This document shows, piece by piece, positions 1-8,693 of a DNA stretch of 64,000 nt (the first letter of the stretch is position 1; the number at the start of each line of letters is the position of its first letter). The notes below the pieces were generated by a model that worked only from the letters and a program-made list of their open reading frames with translations, ran no database searches and was not told the origin of the DNA. The stretch comes from an uncultured Flavobacteriaceae bacterium (lineage in GTDB: Bacteria; Bacteroidota; Bacteroidia; Flavobacteriales; Flavobacteriaceae): positions 620,001 through 684,000 of the forward strand of contig CANKZG010000001.1 of NCBI GenBank assembly GCA_947488435.1, written 5' to 3'. The translations under genes and the position numbers were made by a program.

Positions 1-486
1 AGGTAGTATCTTATGTTCTAGAATTACCGGAATGGACCAAGGCGCAGAAATGTTGTCTAAATACAGGTTTGGAACCAACGTGATTACATTCAATCCAGAG
101 GCATCGAACAGCTCCTTCATTGCCAATTTCAAATCCAATGCTAAAAATCCAGTTGCTGAAGTGGGTAAATGAAAGGTCACATTCCATATAACCAACGGTA
201 CTTTTTGTTGTTTAGCGGCTTCAATAAAGTTCGAGGTATATTTTTTTGTTTGTTCCAAATCAAAAAGGAGTGGATAGGAATATACCGCGGCTTGCACATC
301 TCTTAGTGCTGTACTTATAGATTCTTTGTTCTCTAATCCACCTTCCAATGTTTCAACTCCCTGAGTGGGTAAGTGTCCAGCCTTAAGGTTTCTTTTAAGC
401 GTTACCACTTGATGTTTATTTTTTATCAATTCTTGCGCGATTCCTCCACCTTGGAACCCTCCGGCTCCTAATACAAATACTTTCAT
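1..486 (-). CDS. NmrA-like NAD(P)-binding oxidoreductase (partial, C-terminus outside window)
   Basis: An open frame of 162 codons runs from an ATG at 486 to the left window edge without a stop. The N-terminus MKVFVLGAGGFQGGG is a Rossmann-fold dinucleotide-binding turn (GxxGxxG), followed by a short-chain atypical SDR pattern as in NmrA/QorB-type proteins. NmrA-like proteins either sense the NAD(P) redox state or reduce quinone-like substrates; which applies here cannot be told. It lies 41 bp downstream of the dehalogenase-like hydrolase on the same strand, so the two probably form one operon. Confidence 0.75.
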   Translation of the reverse strand, partial: MKVFVLGAGGFQGGGIAQELIKNKHQVVTLKRNLKAGHLPTQGVETLEGGLENKESISTALRDVQAAVYSYPLLFDLEQTKKYTSNFIEAAKQQKVPLVIWNVTFHLPTSATGFLALDLKLAMKELFDASGLNVITLVPNLYLDNISAPWSIPVILEHKILP

Positions 487-527
487 GTTTTCTTTTTTAT
501 GTTTAAAATTTATATGCTATTAATTGG

Positions 528-1382
528 TTATTTTCTTTTCTGAATAAAACTATGTATGAGTGTTGCTACTTCCATACTGTATTCTTCTAACATGAAATGC
601 CCTCCGTCAAAGAAATGCATTTCGATATCTTTTAAGTCTTTTGCGTAAGCTTCACCTCCAGGTTTACTGAAAAACTTATCGTTTTCTCCCCAAACTATAA
701 GCGTTGGAGGTTGCTTTGTTCGAAGATATTCTTGCCATTCTGGATATTTTGGAAAATTAGTTCCATAGTTATCGAATACGGTCAAAAATATTTCCTTAAC
801 ATCTGGCCTACTTAAAAAAGCATAATCCGAAAAATATGAGGAGGGATCAATTAAAGAAATGTCTTTTGCCCCTGTAATGTATTGTTCTTTAATCCCTTCC
901 AAAGTGATCAAGTGTTCTTTGTATTTGTTGAGTCCGTCTAGATCATTGTTCTGTATGTAGGTGCCTATTTCAACTGCCCATTCGCCAAATCCCTCATTAT
1001 ACGCATTCGCATTTTGAATAATTAGTCCTTTAACGAGTTCTGGTCTTCGTACTGCAACCCTAAATCCAATCGGTCCACCGTAATCCTGCATATATAAGTA
1101 AAATCCTCCTAGCTCTAATTCATCGATGAATTTGTCCATAACAAGGCTTATATTTTCAAAAGAATACTCAAATTCTTCAATCGATGGTCTTGAACTGAAT
1201 CCAAAACCAGGATAATCGGGAGCAATAACATGATAATTGTTTGATAGTTCTTTCATGAGATCCCTGTACATATGCGATGATGAGGGATTCCCATGTAACA
1301 GTAAAATAGTTTCCTTATGTTCTTCACCTGCTTCTCTATAAAATATAGAGAGCTCATCTACTTTAATTGACTTATTTTTCAT
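528..1382 (-). CDS. Alpha/beta hydrolase, haloalkane dehalogenase-like
   Basis: 284 residues, cytoplasmic (no signal peptide), with a complete alpha/beta-hydrolase fold. The oxyanion loop HGNP is at residues 30-33. The nucleophile elbow reads QDYGG with Asp100 in place of the usual Ser of GxSxG. The acid loop WGENDKFF and the catalytic His in GGHFMLEE follow near the C-terminus. An Asp nucleophile is typical of haloalkane dehalogenases and epoxide hydrolases. HGNP carries the halide-binding Asn of haloalkane dehalogenases, but the Trp that normally follows the nucleophile is Tyr101. Substrate is therefore uncertain. It sits between an NmrA-like gene and an Rrf2 regulator, and an Rrf2-operator-like palindrome lies 128 bp upstream of its start. 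Confidence 0.8.
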   Translation of the reverse strand: MKNKSIKVDELSIFYREAGEEHKETILLLHGNPSSSHMYRDLMKELSNNYHVIAPDYPGFGFSSRPSIEEFEYSFENISLVMDKFIDELELGGFYLYMQDYGGPIGFRVAVRRPELVKGLIIQNANAYNEGFGEWAVEIGTYIQNNDLDGLNKYKEHLITLEGIKEQYITGAKDISLIDPSSYFSDYAFLSRPDVKEIFLTVFDNYGTNFPKYPEWQEYLRTKQPPTLIVWGENDKFFSKPGGEAYAKDLKDIEMHFFDGGHFMLEEYSMEVATLIHSFIQKRK

Positions 1383-1509
1383 TATTTCTCATTTTTTTGT
1401 TTTTACTTTTTTCAGGAGACCTTCGTCAAATTGGTTATGGTCCGTTCTACAACCAATAGTGCGAATACCATACTTACTTTGTTCTTTTTTGCTTTAAATG
1501 TTTTATTCT

Positions 1510-1526
1510 GTTATAATTTTTGTTAC
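1510..1526. promoter_or_regulatory. Second copy of the Rrf2-operator-like palindrome
   Basis: GTTATAATTTTTGTTAC matches 14 of 17 positions of the perfect palindrome at 1965-1981. It lies between the Rrf2 gene and the hydrolase, upstream of the latter. Seen directly; its role as a regulator binding site is inferred. Confidence 0.5.
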
Positions 1527-1544
1527 AGTTATATTCAAAAAAAA

Positions 1545-1955
1545 CTAAAACTGATCTTTAAATGATTTCAAGGTTTGTCGATCCAACTTCTCGACAATAG
1601 AATTATCAATATCATCAAACATCGTCAGTAATTTCTCATTTATTTTTCCTCCAATTTTGCAAGTCATATCAGGAAGGTTACTCGACAATGCCAAAACATT
1701 GTCATCTCCTTTTACTGCTCTAAAAATATCTCCAAGCGTTATCTCACTAGCAGTTTTGAGCAGTCGTACACCTCCATTTTTTCCCTCTTTACTCTCTATA
1801 ATACCAAAGCTTTTAAGCGAAGAAAGTTCTTTTCTAACCAGAACAGGGTTAATATTTAGGCTTCGGGCGATTTCTATAGAAGATTGCCACCCTTCGTCAA
1901 AATACGCCAAAAGCGTTGCAATGTGCAGTGCTATTGAAAATTTACTTTTAACCAT
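1545..1955 (-). CDS. Rrf2 family transcriptional regulator
   Basis: 136 residues from the ATG at 1955 (MVKSKFSIALHIATLLA). An upstream in-frame extension would run through the palindromic operator and is unlikely. The N-terminal winged helix-turn-helix contains SSIEIARSLNINPVLVRKEL and the wing GKNGGVRLL, both typical of Rrf2. The three-Cys iron-sulfur cluster of IscR/NsrR is absent; only one Cys (about residue 99, in DMTCKIGG) is present, so a non-Fe-S redox or ligand sensor is more likely. Its promoter carries a 17-bp palindrome repeated before the neighbouring hydrolase, which suggests autoregulation and control of the hydrolase-NmrA pair. Confidence 0.85.
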   Translation of the reverse strand: MVKSKFSIALHIATLLAYFDEGWQSSIEIARSLNINPVLVRKELSSLKSFGIIESKEGKNGGVRLLKTASEITLGDIFRAVKGDDNVLALSSNLPDMTCKIGGKINEKLLTMFDDIDNSIVEKLDRQTLKSFKDQF

Positions 1956-1964
1956 TATTAAACC

Positions 1965-1981
1965 GTAATAATTATTATTAC
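1965..1981. promoter_or_regulatory. Perfect 17-bp palindromic operator at the Rrf2 promoter
   Basis: GTAATAATTATTATTAC has two 8-bp arms around a central T. It starts 10 bp upstream of the Rrf2 start codon and just downstream of a -7 element, so a bound protein would cover the transcription start. Length and position suit an Rrf2 dimer. Confidence 0.65.
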
Positions 1982-1985
1982 AGTA

Positions 1986-1993
1986 CAAATATA
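1986..1993 (-). promoter_or_regulatory. Bacteroidota -7 element for the Rrf2 gene
   Basis: On the minus strand this reads TATATTTG, a match to TAnnTTTG. It is about 30 bp upstream of the Rrf2 ATG. No clear TTG -33 box was found at 19-20 bp spacing. Confidence 0.5.
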
Positions 1994-2110
1994 CTTAAAA
2001 AACCTATTCGAAAAAGTCTTTTGGAAATTTTTAACATCGCAAAGAGCTTTTATAATGTTAACCTATGAGTCCTCAATTAAAGCAATTGTTACATTTCCCG
2101 TCTCCAGCTA

Positions 2111-4192
2111 CTACTTTTGGTTTTGGTAAATTAACGCCCCAAGTTTCAATACTTCCATTGGCAGACCATCATTGGTGTTTGTCAAAATAGGGGTATTAGT
2201 TAACGCGGATATAACAATACCGTCATCTGGATATAGTATTAAAATAGCCCCCGACGCTGGGGATTGTCCTACGTGATACCATATGTTATGTCCGTTTGGA
2301 TCTTTTCTCAGATACCACCCTAGTCCATAATTGGTAGGTCTTTTATCCGTGGTATATTGTGTTTTGAATAATTGGTTTTTGACGCTATTTTCAAAAAACT
2401 CACCATAAAGGAGTTCATTACCAAATTTCAATAAATCTTCTGTAGTGGAAATTAATCCTCCTCCTGGGTACGCATAACTCTTATCATAAGGTGGGGCCTC
2501 TTCTTGAGAAGGATAATAAAATTTACTTTTGTTTACGATGGTACTATCTATAATATCTCCAAAAGTACTGCTCATTGCAATGGGTTTCCAAATATGATCC
2601 TGCATATATTCCAAATAGGTTTGTCCAGATGCTGCTTCAATAACGGCTCCTATTAAATTATATCCAAAGGAGGAATATAAATATTGGTCCCCCGGCTTAG
2701 ACATTAATGTATCATTTTTGAATACAGCGATCGCTTCCGTTGCATTCTCAAAATGTGGATTTTTAATCACTTCGTCAATGCTGATTTCATAATAATCACG
2801 AATTCCACCCAAATGACCTGCTAATTGTCGAGTGGTAAGAGTATCCTTCTTTTCAGGGAAAGAGGGAACATAGGTTCGGACATCTTTATCTAAATCCAAT
2901 TTTCCATCTGCAACTAATTTCATCATCCCCGCAGCTGTGATCGGTTTTGTTACGCTGGCAATTTCAAAACGGTTTTGAGGTGTTACTTTCTTTTTATTCC
3001 CAACATCTGAATACCCAAACCCCTCTGAAAATATGGTGTTATTTTTTGAACTTATAGAAAGTTGCATCCCAGGAATGTTATAATTCTCTATAAATTCAAC
3101 TCCCCATTTTTCAATTTTAGATTCGAGGGTTTCTTCTTTACCAATAGTTGCGTTGTTCGATAGTAGCACATCATCAGCTGATGCCGTAGAATTAACAGGA
3201 GGTTTATTGCTCATCAGTATTTTGGCCGAAATAATTCCAGAGGCTCTTTGCCATTCTCCAAAACTATTTGTACGTCTATAGCATTTATACTTTTTTAAGT
3301 CTGCTGTTGTTGAAGTAGTACCAAAAATTGTCCCCAAACGAAAATTTTTAAATCTTGTTGTCTGTACTTTTTCTCCGTCTACAACTATAGTATCTAAAAT
3401 AACTTTATCCGGATTTGACTTCATGTATTCTACATAGCTGTCAACGATATCTATGCGAGCCTTATCGTCTAAAATCCATTCAAACATGATAAAGAAAGAG
3501 GTATAGCGTATACGGTATTTATAGGGAGAAAGATCAAAATCTAACCATCCTCGTTTAATAGTTGAACTAACGATAATGCTTTCTCCAAATAGATCATCTC
3601 CAGGTAGATTATTATGATCTACTTCTAAAAATCTGACTCGAATTTTGAACTCTGGCAACGTATTTTTAGTAATAAATAATGATACTTTATCCATAAACTC
3701 TAAATCGGAATGCTCCTTTCTGTCGATTAGTAAAGTCATAGCTGCACCTGCCGACGATGAATTGGCACTTAGCATACCTTGGAATAACAGATTTTTTTTA
3801 CGATTGCCGAGCCAAGAATTCCTTTCTTTTACTTCTTTGGCAGAAGCAGAAATTATAACTTCATCTAGGTCAAATGCCTTTTCATTTAAATAAATGATAA
3901 CCTCAGCATCTTCTTTAAAAGCATTTATGGTCAATGATTTTTTCTCATATCCAATTGCAGAAAACAACACGTTTTTTCCTAAATAAGAAGCTGGTATTTC
4001 AATAGTGAAACTTCCATCATTATTTGATATTGTTCCTGTAGTCGTGTTTAATATTCCAATATTTGCATAAGAGATAGGAATGTTACTGTCTTGTTCAAGT
4101 ACTTTTCCTGTTAGTGTTATTTGGCTAAAACCGGAGGTCAATACCCCCATAAATAATACAATAGCTAGGAGATTCTTTTTACGATGCTTCAC
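2111..4192 (-). CDS. Secreted serine hydrolase (class C beta-lactamase fold) with CarboxypepD_reg-like domain
   Basis: 693 residues. A signal peptide (about 1-23, ending SGFSQ) is followed by a carboxypeptidase-regulatory-like beta-sandwich (about 25-103), an uncharacterised middle region (115-340) and a serine beta-lactamase-type domain (about 355-690). The SxxK motif is SVTK at 413-416. The second motif is YSS at 506-508 (usual YxN/YSN), and HVG near residue 645 stands for KTG/HxG. Such penicillin-binding-protein-like hydrolases act as esterases or D-amino-acid peptidases; the true substrate is unknown. The regulatory-like domain on a non-receptor protein is common in Bacteroidota. It is followed upstream by an attC-like palindrome and a P1 peptidase on the same strand. 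Confidence 0.85.
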   Translation of the reverse strand: MKHRKKNLLAIVLFMGVLTSGFSQITLTGKVLEQDSNIPISYANIGILNTTTGTISNNDGSFTIEIPASYLGKNVLFSAIGYEKKSLTINAFKEDAEVIIYLNEKAFDLDEVIISASAKEVKERNSWLGNRKKNLLFQGMLSANSSSAGAAMTLLIDRKEHSDLEFMDKVSLFITKNTLPEFKIRVRFLEVDHNNLPGDDLFGESIIVSSTIKRGWLDFDLSPYKYRIRYTSFFIMFEWILDDKARIDIVDSYVEYMKSNPDKVILDTIVVDGEKVQTTRFKNFRLGTIFGTTSTTADLKKYKCYRRTNSFGEWQRASGIISAKILMSNKPPVNSTASADDVLLSNNATIGKEETLESKIEKWGVEFIENYNIPGMQLSISSKNNTIFSEGFGYSDVGNKKKVTPQNRFEIASVTKPITAAGMMKLVADGKLDLDKDVRTYVPSFPEKKDTLTTRQLAGHLGGIRDYYEISIDEVIKNPHFENATEAIAVFKNDTLMSKPGDQYLYSSFGYNLIGAVIEAASGQTYLEYMQDHIWKPIAMSSTFGDIIDSTIVNKSKFYYPSQEEAPPYDKSYAYPGGGLISTTEDLLKFGNELLYGEFFENSVKNQLFKTQYTTDKRPTNYGLGWYLRKDPNGHNIWYHVGQSPASGAILILYPDDGIVISALTNTPILTNTNDGLPMEVLKLGALIYQNQK

Positions 4193-4306
4193 TTATTTTA
4201 TTTGTACAATGGTTTAACTATTATTATGGACACTATTTTTTTTAAAAAGGTTGTCTAAGCTCTACTTTACATGGATACTCATTGTTCCATTCAGTTTCTC
4301 AAATTC

Positions 4307-4447
4307 CCAACAACGTTTTTGTCTAAGAGGCGTTGCCTTGTTTAAACCTTTATTTGGCAAATACCGCTCGAACAGAAAATCTGAAAGTCCAAAACTTCCG
4401 AATTCAAAAGTAAACGAGCATAAGCAATTGCTCACACTTATTGTACC
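4307..4447 (-). repeat. Solitary attC-like imperfect palindrome
   Basis: The left end AACAACGTTTTTGTC and the right end AAGCAATTGC...TTATTGTACC resemble the ends of the cassette-array spacers at 21228-21360 and 22640-22773, including the inner GTTGC / AAGCAATTGC pairing. It abuts the stop codon of the P1 peptidase, as the array sites abut their genes. No matching end motif was found on the far side of that gene, so it is probably a decayed or relict site. Confidence 0.4.
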
Positions 4448-4450
4448 AAA

Positions 4451-5626
4451 CTATTCTTGTATTCGATTATATTTTTTTAGCGTTTCGATAAGTAAATCGT
4501 GGGGGATAGCATACGCTTTATTTCCATTAATTCCTTCCATAGTTTCGGCAGCCACCATAGCATTAATGATAGCTTCTTCTACAACCTGAACCGTTGCTTC
4601 AAAAACAGGCATGAGTAAATCATTTGACATCGTTGCCGCAACTGTCATTTCATCTCGATTGAAGGCCGCTTCATTTGCGGTTGAAAATGCCATAAAGATG
4701 TCTCCAGAACCGTTACTTCCTCGACCTCCAACAATACCAACTCCTAAAGGTATTCTTTGTGCGATTCTTTTTAACTGATGGGGTAATAATGGTACATCGG
4801 TAGCTACGACTACAATTATTGAACCATCTCCTTCTTGCCTTCTCGACTTTGGCGGGGCATTAAACTCATAATTTAAAGTGTCTTTTAACACAAGTCCGAC
4901 CGGAACACCAGCTATGGATAGGTTCCTTTTAGCACCAAAATTAGATTGTACAATTGCTCCAACCGTGTAGGTAGAATCTTTTATTTTAAAAACCCTTGAA
5001 GATGTTCCCGTACCTCCCTTAAAACCTAAGCACATCATTCCAGTACCTCCGCCAACATTACCTTCAGCCAATTTCCCACTTGACGCATTTTCAATAGCCT
5101 CTAAAACATGCTTTTCTTTAACGTGAAATCCATAAATGTCATTTAAAAACCCGTCGTAGGTTTCAGCTACTACCGGATATGTATACCACCAATCTTCTCC
5201 CTTGTACCAATCTGTATCCACATACCATTTTAGTACAGTCTGTCTAACCTCCCCAACGCTATTCGTATTTGTAATCATAATGGGGGTTTCTAAAAACCCC
5301 GATTCTGTAACCCAGGTAGTACCGGTCATTTCCCCATTGCCATTAAGGCTATACCAATTTGCATACACCGGACTGAATTTTTTTGCTTTTCCTCTAGGAA
5401 ATATGGCCGTAACTCCAGTTCTAATAGGTCCTTCTCCAACAATATTCTCTCCTTCTCCAGAAATGATAGTGCTATACCCAACCTCTACCCCTTTAACATC
5501 GGTAATGGCATTAAACTTTCCTGTAGCCCCAACAAATGGAACTCCTAAATCTCGTGCTCTAGGCTTTTGTCCGTACGATTGCAAATAAATAAGTATTACT
5601 AGAAAAATTGAGAACATTCTATTCAT
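4451..5626 (-). CDS. P1 family (DmpA/BapA-type) aminopeptidase, exported
   Basis: 391 residues with an N-terminal signal peptide (about 1-19). The P1 (DmpA) family are Ntn-type hydrolases that self-cleave so that an internal Ser becomes the N-terminal nucleophile. The conserved segment GSNGSGDIFMAFSTAN is present, with Ser307 of NGSGD as the candidate nucleophile. The glycine-rich GNVGGGTGMMC and GGTGTSSR stretches also fit the family. Length is close to the roughly 375 residues of DmpA. These enzymes release N-terminal L- or D-amino acids or beta-amino acids from small peptides. The export signal suggests peptide scavenging in the periplasm. Confidence 0.85.
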   Translation of the reverse strand: MNRMFSIFLVILIYLQSYGQKPRARDLGVPFVGATGKFNAITDVKGVEVGYSTIISGEGENIVGEGPIRTGVTAIFPRGKAKKFSPVYANWYSLNGNGEMTGTTWVTESGFLETPIMITNTNSVGEVRQTVLKWYVDTDWYKGEDWWYTYPVVAETYDGFLNDIYGFHVKEKHVLEAIENASSGKLAEGNVGGGTGMMCLGFKGGTGTSSRVFKIKDSTYTVGAIVQSNFGAKRNLSIAGVPVGLVLKDTLNYEFNAPPKSRRQEGDGSIIVVVATDVPLLPHQLKRIAQRIPLGVGIVGGRGSNGSGDIFMAFSTANEAAFNRDEMTVAATMSNDLLMPVFEATVQVVEEAIINAMVAAETMEGINGNKAYAIPHDLLIETLKKYNRIQE

Positions 5627-5689
5627 ATTGGGTTGGTTTTAGTTGTAGTTCAAAGTTTAATTTAAGATTGCGCAACATCCATTAGAATG

Positions 5690-6490
5690 CTATTTTCGTC
5701 TTTTTGCTTCCTCGATAAGTGCACCATTTTCGTAAATATTCAAGGTTTCAACTGTAGCATCGGTTTTTATAAATTCATAAACAACATTTTCGTAATTGAA
5801 GTAAAACCTATTCTCCGACTCTGGAAATAATAGTGTTGTCCAACCCGGGTTTCCATCATTCACATCCGTTGCTCTAAGCAGTTTTCCTTCTCTTTTAATA
5901 TTTACTATTCTATCAGGTAGGCTATAATCTCCCACATATTGATTCAGAGTTTCACCGCTCAATTCAACTTCGGCCAAAGGTTGATGGTTATAGCTTATGA
6001 TTCGTGATAATTTCCAGGTATCGTTTTCTTTTTTCCACAATGCCGTCATTTTTCCAGAACCCACTACCTTTTCCGTTCCATCATTAACTTGTAAATAGAA
6101 AACATGATCACAAAACTCAAGTGCTCCATAATTATCCATTGGATAAACTTTTAGGGTGCCCTCGGTCAATGCTCTTCTTAGGGGTTGCCTTGTTCTTTGT
6201 TCTTCTCCGCAAAAAATTGCCATGTCCGACATTTCATTTTCCTTAGAATCCGTTAATCCTGCCTTATCATGAAAAAACTCAAAATCCTCGGATAAATAAT
6301 ATGCGTACTTTTCCAAATCGCAGCTGTTTTGAGCTGAAAAGTACAAACTATCCATTATAGCTATTGTTTTGAAAAGTTCACTAGGCTGTTCCTCAGCTAT
6401 TGGTTTGGTTTTTATAATTCGGTCTTCTTTTTTTTGATCACATGAAATTAATACAACCAGAAAGGAACTTACGTATATCAGTTTTTTCAT
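5690..6490 (-). CDS. Lipoprotein with NTF2/SnoaL-like (DUF4440-type) domain
   Basis: 266 residues from the ATG at 6490, chosen because it gives a lipoprotein signal (MKKLIYVSSFLVVLISC); a longer in-frame start at 6583 would bury it. Residues about 45-170 have the NTF2-like cone pattern of DUF4440 proteins (MDSLYFSAQNSCDLEKYAYYL near the start, TALWKKENDTWKLSRI near the end). A second beta-rich part (about 175-266) resembles the C-terminal extension seen on some hydrolase-associated proteins. No catalytic residues can be assigned. It is one of three consecutive lipoprotein genes. Confidence 0.6.
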   Translation of the reverse strand: MKKLIYVSSFLVVLISCDQKKEDRIIKTKPIAEEQPSELFKTIAIMDSLYFSAQNSCDLEKYAYYLSEDFEFFHDKAGLTDSKENEMSDMAIFCGEEQRTRQPLRRALTEGTLKVYPMDNYGALEFCDHVFYLQVNDGTEKVVGSGKMTALWKKENDTWKLSRIISYNHQPLAEVELSGETLNQYVGDYSLPDRIVNIKREGKLLRATDVNDGNPGWTTLLFPESENRFYFNYENVVYEFIKTDATVETLNIYENGALIEEAKRRK

Positions 6491-6614
6491 GCCCAGAGAA
6501 TTTACTTTAAAAATAGTGCTTTCTAATTGTATTTGTAGGGTTTCAATGATTGCCAGCGATCTAGCGGATAAACCCGGACGCATAAAAAGATACTAATTTC
6601 TTGGTCTTGTTAGG

Positions 6615-7190
6615 TTATTTGGAAACAGTATTCAATTCTTCTTTCATTCTCCTACCACAATCTACTAATCTATTTATCATAAATGAATCAATTTTAGTAG
6701 TTATAATTTCGTTCGAATGTGTTTTTTTAAACTCTATATTGGGTCCAAATTTAATTTCATAAATCGTGTCGGCATAGGTTACTTTAATTGGGTCAAAATC
6801 ATTTTTGTCTAAAGTGTGCTTGTTTTTATACTTTTCCATTTCAGGAAAGTGTTCTTGATATAATATTTTTGAGAAATCGGTTCCCGTTAGATACATTTTT
6901 TTTCTTGTATATCCCAATTCCCCCCTATAAGTGGCGTCCATAAAAACAAGTTGTTTCCTGTAATAATATCCATTTAAACTCCCCCCACAACTTGACATAT
7001 TTGGATATGCTTTTTTCGTCAACAACCCTTTCCGCATAAGCGAATCAACTTCCAATACATTTAATACTAAATACTCCGCTTTATTTTCTGCTACTATTTC
7101 AATACGTTCTTCGTTATCAGAAGCTGATTTATTTCCTTGGTTGCAGGAAAGCAATAATATCAGCGTTAATATTGAAATAGAAATTTTCAT
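6615..7190 (-). CDS. Putative lipoprotein, function unknown
   Basis: 191 residues. The N-terminus MKISISILTLILLLSC is a clear lipoprotein signal with Cys16 as the anchor. The rest is soluble, with one further Cys in MSSCGGSLNGYYYRK and one in RLVDCGRRMKEE near the C-terminus. I recognise no family. It is on the same strand as its lipoprotein neighbours but separated by over 100 bp on each side. Confidence 0.55.
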   Translation of the reverse strand: MKISISILTLILLLSCNQGNKSASDNEERIEIVAENKAEYLVLNVLEVDSLMRKGLLTKKAYPNMSSCGGSLNGYYYRKQLVFMDATYRGELGYTRKKMYLTGTDFSKILYQEHFPEMEKYKNKHTLDKNDFDPIKVTYADTIYEIKFGPNIEFKKTHSNEIITTKIDSFMINRLVDCGRRMKEELNTVSK

Positions 7191-7403
7191 AGTTCTTTTT
7201 TTGCGCTATTCGCGAAACCTAAAAAACATTATTGGTACATATTTTCAATAAAATTGGGGATGCCTTGCCTTAGTCTCAATTTTTCATTGTTGACAATCGG
7301 TTTCCACTCAGGTTCTATCCAGCGCTGATGTGATTAAAAATAGGAAATAACCTTCGTCTTAACCGGCAAGTACTGGGTTGCAGCTTAGTTAATTATGGTG
7401 CAA

Positions 7404-7823
7404 CTAATCTTCCAGTTCTATTTGATAATTTGAAATTTCCGCTAATTCTCCATTATTGTTTATGGCATTAACCCTTAAACTTCCTCCGGAAAAATCTGTG
7501 TCAAATTTAATGGTAGCAATAGATTTTAATAACCCATTGTCCATGCTATTTTCAATATCCAATATTTCAATACTTCCTGATTCAATAGTCCATACTATTT
7601 CAGTGAAATTTGATGTAGCTTTACTAGCATAGGTCAAGGTTTCATCACTTAATACAGCTTTTGCTCCGTCTAAGCAAATACCCGTAACCTCAGGACTTGA
7701 ATTTAAAGAACAATCCGTTACACTTTTTGAATTTATTTCGATTTCGGACGCGTCACTTTCACAAGAAATTGCCCCTAATAATGTAATACAGATAAAAACC
7801 CTTAATACTCTTCGCATCTTCAA
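7404..7823 (-). CDS. Small lipoprotein with Ig/PKD-like fold, function unknown
   Basis: 139 residues; a start two codons later (MRRV) is equally possible. The signal MKMRRVLRVFICITLLGAISC ends in a lipobox. The mature part is rich in alternating hydrophobic strands with the pattern YASKATSNFTEIVWTIESG, as in PKD or Ig-like domains of Bacteroidota surface proteins. Two Cys (DCSLNSS and GICLDG) could form a disulfide. No enzymatic motif. Confidence 0.5.
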   Translation of the reverse strand: MKMRRVLRVFICITLLGAISCESDASEIEINSKSVTDCSLNSSPEVTGICLDGAKAVLSDETLTYASKATSNFTEIVWTIESGSIEILDIENSMDNGLLKSIATIKFDTDFSGGSLRVNAINNNGELAEISNYQIELED

Positions 7824-7993
7824 TGATTTTAGCTACTAAAATTTTTAATTCAAATTGTGTTTCTAATGCTATATAACAGTTATATAACTATTTAGTTAAG
7901 GAAATAAAGTTACGGATTTTCATTTAAAAACGAGCGGTAACAATTCCAAGCAGAATTGGATATAATCTCTAAGTCTCGGCACATTTTACATGG

Positions 7994-8605
7994 TTATAGT
8001 TTCGAATATCTAACTGTTTTGTGCATTCCTTTTTTAAAAATCAATTCATATGAAGTTATGGCCGTCCATCCAAATACAATTCCAAATACCAGTCCATGTG
8101 TCACAGGCATTGACCAAAGTTCAAATACAAACCCCATAATGGAAAGTACTAGAATTATAGCTGTAAGATTAGCTCTATTTCTAATTCCTTTCTTTAATTG
8201 TTTATTGTAACCAAGTCTGGAGAGTCCAAACATCCAGAATGCTAATCCAAGGCAAATGGCAACAATATGAGCCTTAGAAACTGGCGTTCTGGAAAATTCC
8301 ATGTCTATTGGTATTGCAGTAAAAGCAAAGCCTAATCCAAATAATGATAACAAAATTGACAACAGCCTGTCATTTAGTAAGTTTCCATATGTAAAGCCAA
8401 ATGAAAAAAGTAATAGTCCAACCGCAACAAATCCGAACAGATTAAACCATAAAGCATTCGGCTCTCCTTTTGCCCCAAGTTTGCTTACAAAATCATTTAC
8501 AAAACTAAATTCAGTATTTGAAAAACCAAAGATTAATAAAGCCGTAATCAATATTAGAACCGATAAAAACCCTAGTAATCCAATCTGTTTTTCTTTTATT
8601 ATCAT
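7994..8605 (-). CDS. DUF998 family membrane protein
   Basis: 203 residues with six predicted membrane segments (about 10-28, 52-72, 82-99, 112-130, 146-163, 170-188). The loop FVSKLGAKGEPNALWFNLFG after the first helix is the recognisable DUF998 signature. The family has no established function. No operon partner is obvious. Confidence 0.75.
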   Translation of the reverse strand: MIIKEKQIGLLGFLSVLILITALLIFGFSNTEFSFVNDFVSKLGAKGEPNALWFNLFGFVAVGLLLFSFGFTYGNLLNDRLLSILLSLFGLGFAFTAIPIDMEFSRTPVSKAHIVAICLGLAFWMFGLSRLGYNKQLKKGIRNRANLTAIILVLSIMGFVFELWSMPVTHGLVFGIVFGWTAITSYELIFKKGMHKTVRYSKL

Positions 8606-8693
8606 CCTATAATATAAAGTTAGAAAATTTGTTTTTTAATTCAGCGACAGTTCCAAATTATAGTCACATTTAGTAGCTGTTTTTACGTTCTGC

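Noticed and set aside
1956-1988. Eleven-codon N-terminal extension of the Rrf2 protein
   Set aside because: It would be encoded by the operator palindrome and is not part of the family.
2040-2090. CTATGAGT...AAGCAATTGTTAC as another attC-like site
   Set aside because: A few words recall spacers 6 and 7, but the piece is short, has no pairing arms and no bracket motif.
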